Assembly: GCA_034434835.1 (NCBI GenBank)
Contig: DAOTXX010000078.1
Location: forward strand, 79,305-143,304
Direction of reading: 5' to 3'
Length of the DNA stretch: 64,000 bases
Source of the DNA: JBGLNJ01 sp034434835
GTDB lineage: Bacteria > Chloroflexota > Anaerolineae > Fen-1058
Both the position numbers and the translations under genes were made by a program. Shown in pieces: positions 1 through 7,678 of the stretch. The notes below the pieces were generated by a model, which did no database searches, had not been told where the DNA came from, and worked only from the letters and a program-made list of their open reading frames with translations. The stretch's first letter is position 1, and each line of letters begins with the position of its first letter.

Positions 1-141
1 CTGAGACTTGACGACGACGCGCTTGCCGAGGTCGCTGGCGATCTGCCGTGCTTCTTCGGGGGTGCTGGCGATCTGTCCCTTGGGGATGGGGATGCCGTAG
101 CGGGCAAAGATTTGCTTGGACTGATGCTCGTGTAGTTTCAC
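1..141 (-). CDS. sucC: Succinyl-CoA ligase (ADP/GDP-forming) beta subunit, N-terminal part only
   Basis: Only the first 47 codons are in the window; the gene runs off the left edge. The reading starts VKLHEHQSKQIFARYGIPIP and continues with PKGQIASTPEEA, which is the characteristic ATP-grasp N-terminus of SucC. The enzyme couples succinyl-CoA hydrolysis to nucleotide triphosphate synthesis in the TCA cycle. The start is a GTG at 141-139, preceded by GGAGG four bases upstream. The only weak promoter candidate is a TAAAAT box at 262-257 with a poor -35. The family call is confident; nothing can be said about the rest of the protein or about a sucD partner, which would lie to the left. Confidence 0.85.
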   Translation of the reverse strand, partial: MKLHEHQSKQIFARYGIPIPKGQIASTPEEARQIASDLGKRVVVKSQ

Positions 142-230
142 GTGCCCTCCATGAATGTTGGATTGGGGGATCTGGAGCGCCATTGGCCTGGTGCGCGCTT
201 CGTTCTTTCTCCAGAATCAGCGGTCGAACT

Positions 231-248
231 GTGGAGGATAGCCTCCAC
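231..248. other. Perfect hairpin upstream of sucC
   Basis: A 7-bp perfect inverted repeat (GTGGAGG / CCTCCAC) with an ATAG loop lies between the end of the membrane protein gene and sucC. No T-run follows on either strand, so it is not a textbook terminator. It falls inside the likely 5' leader of sucC and could be an mRNA structure. Confidence 0.4.
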
Positions 249-264
249 GCGAGACTATTTTACA

Positions 265-1101
265 TCATCGCTCCGGTAACGCCAGTTCATCCACGTCGAG
301 CGGGGGCAGGCTGAGCGTGACCTGGTGGTACGCGCCAGCGGCGGCGGCCGCAAACGCTGCCAGATAGATCGTGTCCACCAACCCGCTGAGCAGATTGCTG
401 CCGGTTGCGTACATCTGGTTCAATACCCCATACGCGAACGCCAGGTCTGCCACCGCGAGCAGCAGCATGCTGACGACGATGTATTGCCAGGGCCGGCCGA
501 CCAGTCCATCCCACACTATCAACAAGGATAGGGTGGCGATGAATACCAGGCCCAAGTCGCTGATGAGATAATACGCGATCTCCAAAATCTCTGTTGCTGC
601 GGCGGCATGGGAGGCGGCCGCTCGGTTCGGATCCGGGTGTATGGACCACCCCAGGATGGCAGTGGTGCCAGCCAATACAGCCAGGTAGATAGCCAGCACG
701 ATCAGCTTGAGACGCAAACTGGTGCCCACGCCCAACGCGCGATACTGGAGCAGCAAGCTCGCCAAGATGGGGAGGTAGCCCATAGACCATAGGAAATCAA
801 TCAGTGGAGTCTTTGCCTGGCCCAACAGGGTGTGTTGAAATGTCCATAGAACCTGGGCGGACGCCACCACCGCCATCCCGACGCCCAAGAGGAGCCACAC
901 GCGGCGCGATGCCATACCCGGCTCGAATCTCTGGCTGGCTTTGAAGGCCAGGATCGCGGCGCACAAGGTGAATGTCACATACAGCGTATCAGTCAAAATC
1001 TTGAGCAGACGGGCTCCGCCCGGTTGCCAGGCATACACGAGGGCGTAGAGTGCCACCAGGCCGACAATGCTGATTGAGGTGATCCGCGTTTTCTTGGTCA
1101 T
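265..1101 (-). CDS. Multi-pass membrane protein, unknown function
   Basis: The 278-residue product has about eight hydrophobic segments and no soluble domain: the first near residues 9-25, then roughly 37-55, 67-88, 100-117, 130-150, 175-195, 205-225 and 235-258. The overall look resembles the 7-8 TM sensory input modules found at the N-terminus of some archaeal and Chloroflexota histidine kinases, but no kinase or cyclase domain follows, so this is only a resemblance. It begins with a positively charged MTKKTR. The next gene upstream ends only 24 bp away, so the two are probably co-transcribed. No function is assigned. Confidence 0.7.
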   Translation of the reverse strand: MTKKTRITSISIVGLVALYALVYAWQPGGARLLKILTDTLYVTFTLCAAILAFKASQRFEPGMASRRVWLLLGVGMAVVASAQVLWTFQHTLLGQAKTPLIDFLWSMGYLPILASLLLQYRALGVGTSLRLKLIVLAIYLAVLAGTTAILGWSIHPDPNRAAASHAAAATEILEIAYYLISDLGLVFIATLSLLIVWDGLVGRPWQYIVVSMLLLAVADLAFAYGVLNQMYATGSNLLSGLVDTIYLAAFAAAAAGAYHQVTLSLPPLDVDELALPER

Positions 1102-1125
1102 GATCGCCTTGGGGATGTCCGCTGC

Positions 1126-1581
1126 TCAAGAGAGGCGGATGATCCCGTGCTGGGCATTGAGCTGTGCCAATTCAGGTGACAGGCTGTTCAAGAGTTTCAT
1201 CAGCGTGAACGTCAACACGTGCTGACCGAGGATCCGCCCGGCCAGCAAGCGGGCGTACTGTGCATACGACAGATAGACCGCTGCCAACATTTTAGCTTCC
1301 ACATTGGGCGCATATTCTTTCAACTCGGTCAGGCTGTTCAGGCCGGTCAAGGCGGCCCAGCCGTGCTGCATGGCGTAGCGATTGATCTGTTGCTCAAACT
1401 GGCTGGCTAGCTGCGTCCCTCCGGTCTCCGCAATGGCCCTCGCCAGGGCGGTGAGCAGCAGCATGAAGAGCATACTCAGTTTTGCGCACAGGAACTGATT
1501 GGCCAGCATGGCCTCTGGCGATGGGTTTGAATGAGGGAGCGGCGTTGTTGGCATCTGTTCACACCACAGCGCATTTGCCAA
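1126..1581 (-). CDS. Hypothetical protein
   Basis: A 151-codon frame encoding a mostly alpha-helical protein with no motif I recognise. A hydrophobic stretch at residues 33-46 may be a membrane anchor or a buried helix. The N-terminus is uncertain: Met10 or Met25 are alternative starts, and Met25 gives a shorter protein starting at the hydrophobic helix. It precedes the membrane protein gene on the same strand with a 24-bp gap, which is the main reason to believe it is real. No opposite-strand gene explains this stretch. Confidence 0.5.
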   Translation of the reverse strand: MANALWCEQMPTTPLPHSNPSPEAMLANQFLCAKLSMLFMLLLTALARAIAETGGTQLASQFEQQINRYAMQHGWAALTGLNSLTELKEYAPNVEAKMLAAVYLSYAQYARLLAGRILGQHVLTFTLMKLLNSLSPELAQLNAQHGIIRLS

Positions 1582-1636
1582 AGCCAGGCTATTTTACAAC
1601 GGGACGGGTCAGAGGGGTAGTGACGGGTAGCATGAA

Positions 1637-1671
1637 TGAGGGATGACGAATGACGAATGACGGCTGACGAA
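1637..1671. repeat. Heptanucleotide tandem repeat, about 5 units
   Basis: Units of 7 bp: TGAGGGA, TGACGAA, TGACGAA, TGACGGC, TGACGAA. They lie in the gap between the hypothetical gene and the HtrA-like protease gene. One of about 16 such loci in this window. Confidence 0.75.
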
Positions 1672-1680
1672 TATTATCAG

Positions 1681-2862
1681 TCAGTGCGGCTGTTCGCCAA
1701 AAGTTACCTCAAGCGACAGGGCCTTGCCATCACGCCAGACTTTGAGGGTGGTTCGTTCACCCGGCCGGTGATGCAGTAGCGCATTGGTGTAAGAGAGATC
1801 GGCGCTGATCTTGTCCTGGCCGATCTCGGTGATGATGTCGCCCTGGCGCAGGCCGGCCTGCTCGGCAGGCGAGCCGCGATCCACGCTTCTGACATAAACA
1901 CCCCAGTCCATCGGCAGACCGTTCTGCCCGGCGATTTCAGGTGTAATGGTGACGGAGCGGATGCCCAGATATGCACGCGGCACGTATCCTTTCTGGATGA
2001 GTTGGTCGGCCACGTTCTTGACCGTGTTCGAGGGGATCGCAAAGCCCAACCCCTCGGCCACGTCACCCGATGAATTGTCGCTGCGCACAATCGCGGTATT
2101 GATGCCGATCACCTGTCCCAACGCATTGATCAGCGGTCCCCCTGAATTGCCATGATTGATCGCCGCGTCGGTCTGGATCAGCCCTTCGAGCGAATACCCG
2201 TTGCCACTGTCCAGGTTGCGCCCGGTCGCGCTCACCACGCCGGCGGTGACCGTGTTTTTGAAATCGCCCAGCGCGCTGCCGATGGCGATGACAGTCTCGC
2301 CCGGCTGAAGGGTTGCCGAGTCGCCGAATTGCGCGACGGCGGGCACGGGCACATCTACCTTGATCACGGCGGTATCGGCGTATTGGTCAGCGCCAATCAG
2401 GCGGGCTGGGGCTTTGTCGCCGTTGGCAAAGATGACTTCCAGAGACTGATGGTCCTCGACGACGTGGTTGTTCGTGACGATGTATCCCTCTGGTGAAATG
2501 ATCACGCCCGAGCCGGACGATTTGGGCTGAATGACCTGAAGGCCCCAAAAGCTCCTCATGCGCTGGGATTGCTGTGTGTTGACGACGGTGACGACGGCCG
2601 ATTTCACTTTGGCCACGGCTTGCACGACCGCGGAGGTGGTCTCTAGCCGAAGTTGTGTGATCGGCTGTTGGGTCACGGGAGTGTTCACAATTGGCTGAGA
2701 AGTCGCGGTCAACATCGGGCGTGTTTGCCGTGCGGCATAATAGCCCACAGCCCCACCTGCGATAGCGCCGCCCAGCGTGCCGACAATCAGGCTCACCAAT
2801 ACGAGCATTGAAATCGCCCAACAACCGATCCCATTTCTACGCTGATTCTGTTCCATCCTCAT
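1681..2862 (-). CDS. HtrA/DegP-like membrane-anchored serine protease with PDZ domain
   Basis: A 393-residue S1C-family serine protease that probably degrades or refolds damaged proteins outside the membrane. Residues 14-42 form one transmembrane anchor. A trypsin-like domain spans about 78-275 with the triad His133 (TNNHVVED), Asp163 (YADTAVIKV) and Ser240 (NHGNSGGPL). One PDZ domain follows at about 290-388 (LRQGDIITEIGQ). The length and single PDZ fit DegS/HhoA-type proteases rather than two-PDZ DegP. The start ATG at 2862 has GGAG six bases upstream. A terminator at 2945-2966 separates it from the toxin-antitoxin operon, so it should have its own promoter, though I could not identify one. 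Confidence 0.93.
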   Translation of the reverse strand: MRMEQNQRRNGIGCWAISMLVLVSLIVGTLGGAIAGGAVGYYAARQTRPMLTATSQPIVNTPVTQQPITQLRLETTSAVVQAVAKVKSAVVTVVNTQQSQRMRSFWGLQVIQPKSSGSGVIISPEGYIVTNNHVVEDHQSLEVIFANGDKAPARLIGADQYADTAVIKVDVPVPAVAQFGDSATLQPGETVIAIGSALGDFKNTVTAGVVSATGRNLDSGNGYSLEGLIQTDAAINHGNSGGPLINALGQVIGINTAIVRSDNSSGDVAEGLGFAIPSNTVKNVADQLIQKGYVPRAYLGIRSVTITPEIAGQNGLPMDWGVYVRSVDRGSPAEQAGLRQGDIITEIGQDKISADLSYTNALLHHRPGERTTLKVWRDGKALSLEVTFGEQPH

Positions 2863-2944
2863 CGTTGTCTCCGTGCCCGCTCTTGTTCCTCATCCTGCCT
2901 GCGGCTCGCTTGCCTTGCCAGCAGGCGAAAAGGGTAGGGGCATC

Positions 2945-2966
2945 AAAAAGCGCGATCGAGTCGCGC
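2945..2966 (-). terminator. Intrinsic terminator after the AbrB-PIN-YcxB operon
   Basis: Read on the minus strand, GCGCGA - CTCGA - TCGCGC forms a 6-bp GC-rich stem with a 5-nt loop and is followed directly by TTTTT. It lies downstream of the YcxB-like gene and upstream of the HtrA-like gene. Confidence 0.6.
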
Positions 2967-3203
2967 CTCATGGTTCTGGGCCGGCGGCATTGACACACTC
3001 ATGCATCATAGATTTGCCACTCATCCCATCATTCACCGTTCAGGCCGCCGCCCTTTCTCAGGGGGGACGCCAGGGATAGCTTCCGACGGGTTAGGATAGC
3101 GTCCGCCTCCCTGCTGCGATCATACTTTAGCGCGGTCGGCTTAACGGCGGATTAAGCCCGGTTGAAAGGTATGTGAGGGATACGGCAGCCGGATTTAGAG
3201 ACC
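2967..3203. other. Intergenic stretch without a recognisable gene
   Basis: The full gap between the protease and the YcxB-like gene is 341 bp. Apart from the terminator at its left side I see no coding frame with a family resemblance, no tRNA and no convincing promoter. Short frames here on both strands look like chance. Confidence 0.5.
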
Positions 3204-3683
3204 TCAGGAGACTCGGCCGCCGTTCTTCTGTACTTGGGTGAGAATAAAGTGGCGTATCTCCTCCCCCAGTGCCGACGTGGGTAAAGTGATGTATTGCCAA
3301 TCGCTGATGAACAGCAGCCACGCCTCCGGGAAGCGCCAGACATTCTTAATGGCGGCCCATTTTATCTTTGAGGAGCCGATGTCTGTTTGTGATATGATTT
3401 CCTCTTCGGTAAACTGGAATACTGCAGAGGGTGTCCTGTGGACGGCTATCAACCACCGCTGGAGATAGATCACGTATGCAGTGAAAATCATAATGAGCAC
3501 AACGCCGAGCGCGGATGCGATGAAACTGACGTACCAGCCGTGATGACCCGATGAGGTGAGATAGATGAAGCAAGCTAAAGCGCCAACAAGAGCAACAGCC
3601 ATCTTCAAATTCAGTTGGCGGAGAAAGAAGCGTCGCGTGACCTTTTGGGCTAGTGCCTCAGTATATTCTACCGTGATTTCCAT
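3204..3683 (-). CDS. YcxB-like membrane protein
   Basis: A 159-residue protein with an N-terminal cytoplasmic segment, two transmembrane helices (about 30-46 and 51-72) and a C-terminal soluble domain of the YcxB-like type. That domain shows the pattern of a hydrophobic FTEEEIISQTDIGSSKIKW strand pair, then a WRFPEAWLLFIS strand and an ITLPTSALGE turn. The function of the family is unknown. The start codon overlaps the end of the PIN toxin gene by 16 bp, so it is translated as third gene of the AbrB-PIN operon. It is not a usual toxin-antitoxin member, so its presence may be incidental or may tie the pair to the membrane. Confidence 0.75.
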   Translation of the reverse strand: MEITVEYTEALAQKVTRRFFLRQLNLKMAVALVGALACFIYLTSSGHHGWYVSFIASALGVVLIMIFTAYVIYLQRWLIAVHRTPSAVFQFTEEEIISQTDIGSSKIKWAAIKNVWRFPEAWLLFISDWQYITLPTSALGEEIRHFILTQVQKNGGRVS

Positions 3684-4192
3684 ATTTCGCCTTTGATGTC
3701 ATTCCATCTTCGTTTGCTGATGGCGGTGAGCCTGGTATGGCTCCAGCCCATGACCTCGTTGAGAAAAGCCCCCACCTTCATCACTCTGCCAGGAGCGATG
3801 AGTTGGCGTAGCTTCTCAGTGCTCTTGTTCGTGTCAGTCAGATCGGTATCGGTGGAGAGAAGATAGTCCACATGGGCCCGGGCGGCGGCCAGAACAACTG
3901 GCACATCCTTTATATCACGGACCAGGTCGCGCTGGGCTGCGACTTGTTCGGGCGTAGGGTCTGGGACGATTTCGATCAGGGCGGTTGTCAGAAATCCTTC
4001 GAGCTTGGGGAGATGTTCGGGGAAAAGCTCGGCGAGGTAACGACGGGCGTCGTTCAAAACGAGAGAGGAGAGGACAAGAACAATCTTACGCCGGGCGGCT
4101 AAACGCAGGACTTCATAGGGATAACGAGGAAAGGTCACACCGCGGATCAGAACATTGGCATCTACGAACACTCTAGGACGTTTTGTCTCCAT
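3668..4192 (-). CDS. PIN-domain ribonuclease toxin (VapC-like)
   Basis: A 174-residue PIN-domain protein, probably a metal-dependent RNase toxin. Acidic residues expected of the PIN active site are visible: Asp11 (FVDANVL), Asp48 (LVLNDAR, usually Glu), Asp96 (IKDVPVV) and Asp115/Asp117 (STDTDLTD). It is longer than typical VapC (130-140 residues) because of a C-terminal extension from about residue 135. The start chosen is ATG 4192, which has GGAG four bases upstream and overlaps the antitoxin gene by 20 bp; a GTG at 4216 would add eight residues. It follows an AbrB-type antitoxin gene and precedes a YcxB-like gene. Confidence 0.82.
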   Translation of the reverse strand: METKRPRVFVDANVLIRGVTFPRYPYEVLRLAARRKIVLVLSSLVLNDARRYLAELFPEHLPKLEGFLTTALIEIVPDPTPEQVAAQRDLVRDIKDVPVVLAAARAHVDYLLSTDTDLTDTNKSTEKLRQLIAPGRVMKVGAFLNEVMGWSHTRLTAISKRRWNDIKGEIWKSR

Positions 4193-4484
4193 ATCGCTCC
4201 GCAAAGCTGCGTTCACGGATCGCTTTGATCAGCGGATCGAGGTCTTGCTCGTCTTGGATGCCAAGTTTTTCGGCGGCTGGCCCGACACTGGTCACCAGGC
4301 TTTGCAGCAACCGTTGAGCAATCTGCGGGCGCGAAAGTCTAGTTGTGCTCACGAGGATGACGCCCTCGGACACTTCATGGAGTAGAACCTCATCGCCCTT
4401 GTGGATCCCCAGCCGCGTCCTCAGCCTTTGCGGAATGGTCAACCGACCGGTGCTCGATAGTTTTGACGTTATCCAGGCAGACAT
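4173..4484 (-). CDS. AbrB/MazE-type antitoxin (swapped-hairpin DNA-binding protein)
   Basis: About 103 residues. The first 45 form a SpoVT-AbrB swapped-hairpin domain (TSKLSSTGRLTIPQRLRTRLG, then GDEVLLHEVSEGVILV), which binds DNA as a dimer. The C-terminal half is helical and should wrap the PIN toxin. The ATG at 4484 has TGAGG six bases upstream and is preferred over a GTG at 4496. The gene overlaps the toxin gene, the normal order for antitoxin then toxin. A palindrome over the -10 box just upstream is the likely autoregulatory operator. Confidence 0.85.
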   Translation of the reverse strand: MSAWITSKLSSTGRLTIPQRLRTRLGIHKGDEVLLHEVSEGVILVSTTRLSRPQIAQRLLQSLVTSVGPAAEKLGIQDEQDLDPLIKAIRERSFAERYGDKTS

Positions 4485-4538
4485 CTCTGGCCTCACTCGT
4501 CCAGTTCAATACCAGGCCGCAGTCGCTATGCATGTTGA

Positions 4539-4553
4539 ATTATAGCCTATAAT
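4539..4553. promoter_or_regulatory. 15-bp palindrome over the -10 box: candidate antitoxin operator
   Basis: ATTATAG-C-CTATAAT is a perfect inverted repeat that contains the whole -10 hexamer of the operon promoter. Binding of the AbrB-type antitoxin here would block RNA polymerase. Position is seen; the binding is inferred from how such operons are normally autoregulated. Confidence 0.55.
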
Positions 4554-4567
4554 GATCCCCATCGCAA
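4539..4567 (-). promoter_or_regulatory. Promoter of the AbrB-PIN-YcxB operon
   Basis: On the minus strand TTGCGA (4567-4562), a 17-bp spacer, then TATAAT (4544-4539). The predicted transcript starts near 4532 and leaves a leader of about 48 nt before the antitoxin start. Confidence 0.65.
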
Positions 4568-4607
4568 GACGGGTTGTAGCTTGCACTGCTCCTGGCCCAT
4601 CTGAAGC

Positions 4608-7046
4608 TCAAGCCTGCTCGAAAGGTGTGTGAGCCGTCGCGATGCGCGCAAGCCAACCCTCGACGGCTTCTGGTCTCAGGATGTCCAGGATGATCAGGTT
4701 GGCGATCATGCCGTTGAATTTAGGGCTGGCGTTCCAGGCGCGCTCGTAAGGGGGCGGCCCCAGCAGAATGACGCGCGTTCCTTCAAAGGCCGGAATATCG
4801 GCGGGCGTCCCTTCGCCCCAGATCCAGAAGGAATGATCGCTGCTGAGTGTTTGATCGGGAAGCAGGCCGCGCCAACTCACCAGGTTGAACACGCCGGTTG
4901 CAGCGGGAGTCGGCAGCGGTGTCTGGCGTCCTCGCGCCGCGCGAACCACACGCGGGTCAGGCCGCCGGCCGGGCAGTTTGCCGCGAGCCGGATCGCCGAT
5001 GAGCGCATGGGCCAGCAAGAGATGCAACTGAAAGTTGTCCGCTACGCCGACGATTTTCACCCGGTACCCGCGCTTCAGTTCAGGATGGAGCACGAGCAAT
5101 TCTTCGTCGTCGAGCACTTGCAGCAACTCTTGCAACCAGGCCACGGTGGGGTGGAAGCGAGCCAAGAACGAGACGCCTTCTCCAAGAGCCTGACGCTTGC
5201 GCGCCCGACGACGTCCCTCCACAGAGCGCGCCAACATGGCAAGCGCAGGTTTGCACAGCAAGTCGAGGCTGTTCCAGGCGCGGGCGTTGTGCTGCATCTC
5301 TCGCGCGACTTGCAGCCCGAACCGATCCACAACAGACTCATCATTTGACTCTGGCTGGCGCGCCTGACATGCACGCACAAAGTGAGCAGCGGCCTGAAAT
5401 GCTTCGAGCGTGCGATCCAGGACCGCCTCCAAGACAATGTGCGGATCAGCCCCGGCTTCGACGATCGCGCCGCACAACATGGCGATGAGCGCCGAGCACG
5501 CCACGCCCACGCCGCGCATGTCCGAGATCTCGTGAGGCAATTGCGAGGCGATGTCATAGCCTGGCTCTGGCTTGCCAAGTTCCTGTCCCAACTGCCCAAG
5601 CGCCTGGTTGCGTCCTGCGACATCCGCTTGCCGGGCAGCCTCCAGGATCGCCTGAATCAAGGGCGCGATGTTCACAGGGACGCCGCCTGCGCCAACGCCC
5701 GCTGAAAGCAAGTCCTGCACCGCGCGCTCTAGCTTGCTGCGAGCAATCTCCATCTGGTCAGGGGAACGTGGCGGGGGCAATGGTTCCTCATGCGCGCTCT
5801 GTGGATATTGGGCAAGCAAACTGTCTATTTCGTTATTGACTCGCACAGCCAGTTCGGCAGAAGCGGCGTCCGCCAATTCGTTTTCAGCAGCCAGTTTCAG
5901 GGCATGGCTCAGTATCGTGTACGCGCGCTGCGGCGCGATCTGCTTGAGCCACCGTGCGGCGATGATCCATTGATGGACAGCTTGCGAGACCTGTCCCAGC
6001 TCTGCATACAGCTCACCACTTTGCGCTCGCCAGGCAGCGGCTTGCTCCCAGTCCCCCAGATGGTAATAAGAGTCGCCGAGATTGGCGCAGGTGATTGCTT
6101 CTCTCAGACGGTGCCCCTGTTGCCGATTTTGTTCCAGCGCGCGTTCGTAAGCGGCAACGGCTGCCTCATCATCTGCCCGATCCGATTTGAGGTTGCCCAG
6201 GGCATTGTAGAGGGAAGCCGACTGCCCCGAAATCTGCATCTCTTCCAGGAGCTTGAGGCCGCGCTCCAGAGTCGCTTCGGCCTCGTTCAAGCGGCCCAAA
6301 GTACGGTACACCTCAGCCAGGTTGACGCAGATTGTACTGATGCCCAATGGGTCGCGTCTCTGCGTCTGAAGTTCAAGGGTTTGCTGATAAAAGGGAAGAG
6401 CGACCTCGTCTCCCTTGATCCGCCGCAGCGCATAGCCGTGATTGGAGAGCGCATCTGCGCGCACCCGGAGATCGAGCGTAGATGGGTCGCCATCGAGGAC
6501 GCGCTGGGTGTGCTGGAGGGCTTGCTCAAATTGCTTGCCATGCAGCAGAATGTAACTGAGGCCGACCAGCGTCTGAGCCTGTCCAGGCCAAGAGCCGTGC
6601 TGAGTAAAGATTCTCAGGGCTTGTTCGGCGTCACGCTGCGCCGTGACCCGATCGCCGTGCTCACAGGCCAGCAGGCCTTCGAGACGGAGGAAATCACCGG
6701 TCAAGGCCCATTGGGCTGAAGCGGCAACGAGCGGGCGCGCCGATTCGAGATGAGCTTGCATGCCCGCGAGATCGCCCCAGCGGAGAGCCATCTCGGCCAA
6801 ATCGAGATAGAGACCTGCCTGGGCCAATGGATCGTTTGCCGCGATGCGGAGCAGCACCTGGAAGCTCGACTCGGCCTGACCGCGCCATCCGCGCTGATCG
6901 TAATAGCGGGCCAGCGCGCGTCCCAATCGGATCGCCTCAGGCCCGGCGGGCAAAGCTCGCAGATATTTTTCCAGCGCGGCCAACCCTTCGCGGTCATGTT
7001 CGCGCAGGATTCTTTCGAGATCAGGAGGCAGCGTAGAGTGTGACAT
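4608..7046 (-). CDS. Large TPR-repeat protein
   Basis: The 812-residue product has an N-terminal region of about 400 residues made of tetratricopeptide repeats, with the usual spacing of A/L/G/Y positions (for example LYNALGNLKSDRADDEAAVA and ANLGDSYYHLGDWEQAAAW). The second half (about 430-812) is a predominantly helical domain of unknown family ending in a mixed region with RGLLPDQTLSSDHSFWIWGE. No catalytic motif, signal peptide or membrane helix is evident, so a cytoplasmic scaffold is likely. The start ATG 7046 has only a weak GAG upstream. It follows the small membrane protein gene by 35 bp on the same strand. Confidence 0.85.
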   Translation of the reverse strand: MSHSTLPPDLERILREHDREGLAALEKYLRALPAGPEAIRLGRALARYYDQRGWRGQAESSFQVLLRIAANDPLAQAGLYLDLAEMALRWGDLAGMQAHLESARPLVAASAQWALTGDFLRLEGLLACEHGDRVTAQRDAEQALRIFTQHGSWPGQAQTLVGLSYILLHGKQFEQALQHTQRVLDGDPSTLDLRVRADALSNHGYALRRIKGDEVALPFYQQTLELQTQRRDPLGISTICVNLAEVYRTLGRLNEAEATLERGLKLLEEMQISGQSASLYNALGNLKSDRADDEAAVAAYERALEQNRQQGHRLREAITCANLGDSYYHLGDWEQAAAWRAQSGELYAELGQVSQAVHQWIIAARWLKQIAPQRAYTILSHALKLAAENELADAASAELAVRVNNEIDSLLAQYPQSAHEEPLPPPRSPDQMEIARSKLERAVQDLLSAGVGAGGVPVNIAPLIQAILEAARQADVAGRNQALGQLGQELGKPEPGYDIASQLPHEISDMRGVGVACSALIAMLCGAIVEAGADPHIVLEAVLDRTLEAFQAAAHFVRACQARQPESNDESVVDRFGLQVAREMQHNARAWNSLDLLCKPALAMLARSVEGRRRARKRQALGEGVSFLARFHPTVAWLQELLQVLDDEELLVLHPELKRGYRVKIVGVADNFQLHLLLAHALIGDPARGKLPGRRPDPRVVRAARGRQTPLPTPAATGVFNLVSWRGLLPDQTLSSDHSFWIWGEGTPADIPAFEGTRVILLGPPPYERAWNASPKFNGMIANLIILDILRPEAVEGWLARIATAHTPFEQA

Positions 7047-7081
7047 TGTAACTACTCAGCCCATTTCGGATAGGTTCCAAG

Positions 7082-7600
7082 TCAGGGGACAGCGTCGGGT
7101 TTGACATGAGATTTTTCCATCTGCCGGATCATGTTGCGCGCCCACCACAGTGGGAGGACGCCCACGACGCCGAACGAGCAGTCAATCAGCCGGTGAAAGA
7201 ATGGCACATCGCGGATCGGCCCACAGATCAGCGCGAGCGGGATGACCAGCACGCACGCGATCATGCCCCATTCGACCACCCAGATGTTTCGCACCGGGTC
7301 TTTGAGCGGCCCCAAAAATGCAATCGCGATGACCATGTGCGCAAACGCCAGCCAATCTGTCCCGTAGGCGATGAATGGGAACCGGCGCGCCGTTTCTTGA
7401 ATGCCCATATTGACCCGCGCGATCCACGTCGCCATGTCGGGCCACAGCGCAGGCCAAGGCGAGCCAGGACCATTGACCATCTGGTTCAGCAGATTCAATT
7501 CCCATTCGAGAGGAAAGGCTGTGATCCCGCTCGCCAGCAGCGCGATGATAAAGAACCAGAGCAAGAACTTGACCCTGGTTTCGAGCGATAGCCTGGCCAT
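7082..7600 (-). CDS. Small four-helix membrane protein, unknown function
   Basis: A 172-residue protein with about four transmembrane helices (near residues 10-28, 84-100, 110-127 and 137-155), and a tryptophan-rich loop between helices 1 and 2. The start ATG 7600 has a strong AAGGAGG site. No family was recognised. It is separated from the Agl23-like gene upstream by a 33-bp palindrome (7625-7657), so it may begin a new transcript that continues into the TPR gene. Confidence 0.75.
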   Translation of the reverse strand: MARLSLETRVKFLLWFFIIALLASGITAFPLEWELNLLNQMVNGPGSPWPALWPDMATWIARVNMGIQETARRFPFIAYGTDWLAFAHMVIAIAFLGPLKDPVRNIWVVEWGMIACVLVIPLALICGPIRDVPFFHRLIDCSFGVVGVLPLWWARNMIRQMEKSHVKPDAVP

Positions 7601-7624
7601 GGATCACCCTCCTTCGCAAAAGTC

Positions 7625-7657
7625 AGAAACCCGTTTTCTCCAAGAAAACGGGTTTCT
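7625..7657. repeat. 33-bp interspersed palindrome, copy 1
   Basis: A perfect 15-bp inverted repeat (AGAAACCCGTTTTCT and its complement) around a 3-nt loop, located just past the stop of the Agl23-like gene. A near-identical copy lies at 63572-63604. On the minus strand it is followed by GACTTTTG, so it may act as a weak terminator. Confidence 0.7.
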
Positions 7658-7678
7658 AAAGGCGTCTTTCGCCGTTTG

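Noticed and set aside
2985..3020. TTGACA box on the plus strand in the intergenic region
   Set aside because: No matching -10 at a proper distance and no plus-strand gene follows.
5790..6719. 309-codon open frame on the plus strand
   Set aside because: Antisense to the TPR gene, no recognisable domain, and codon pattern follows the opposite strand.
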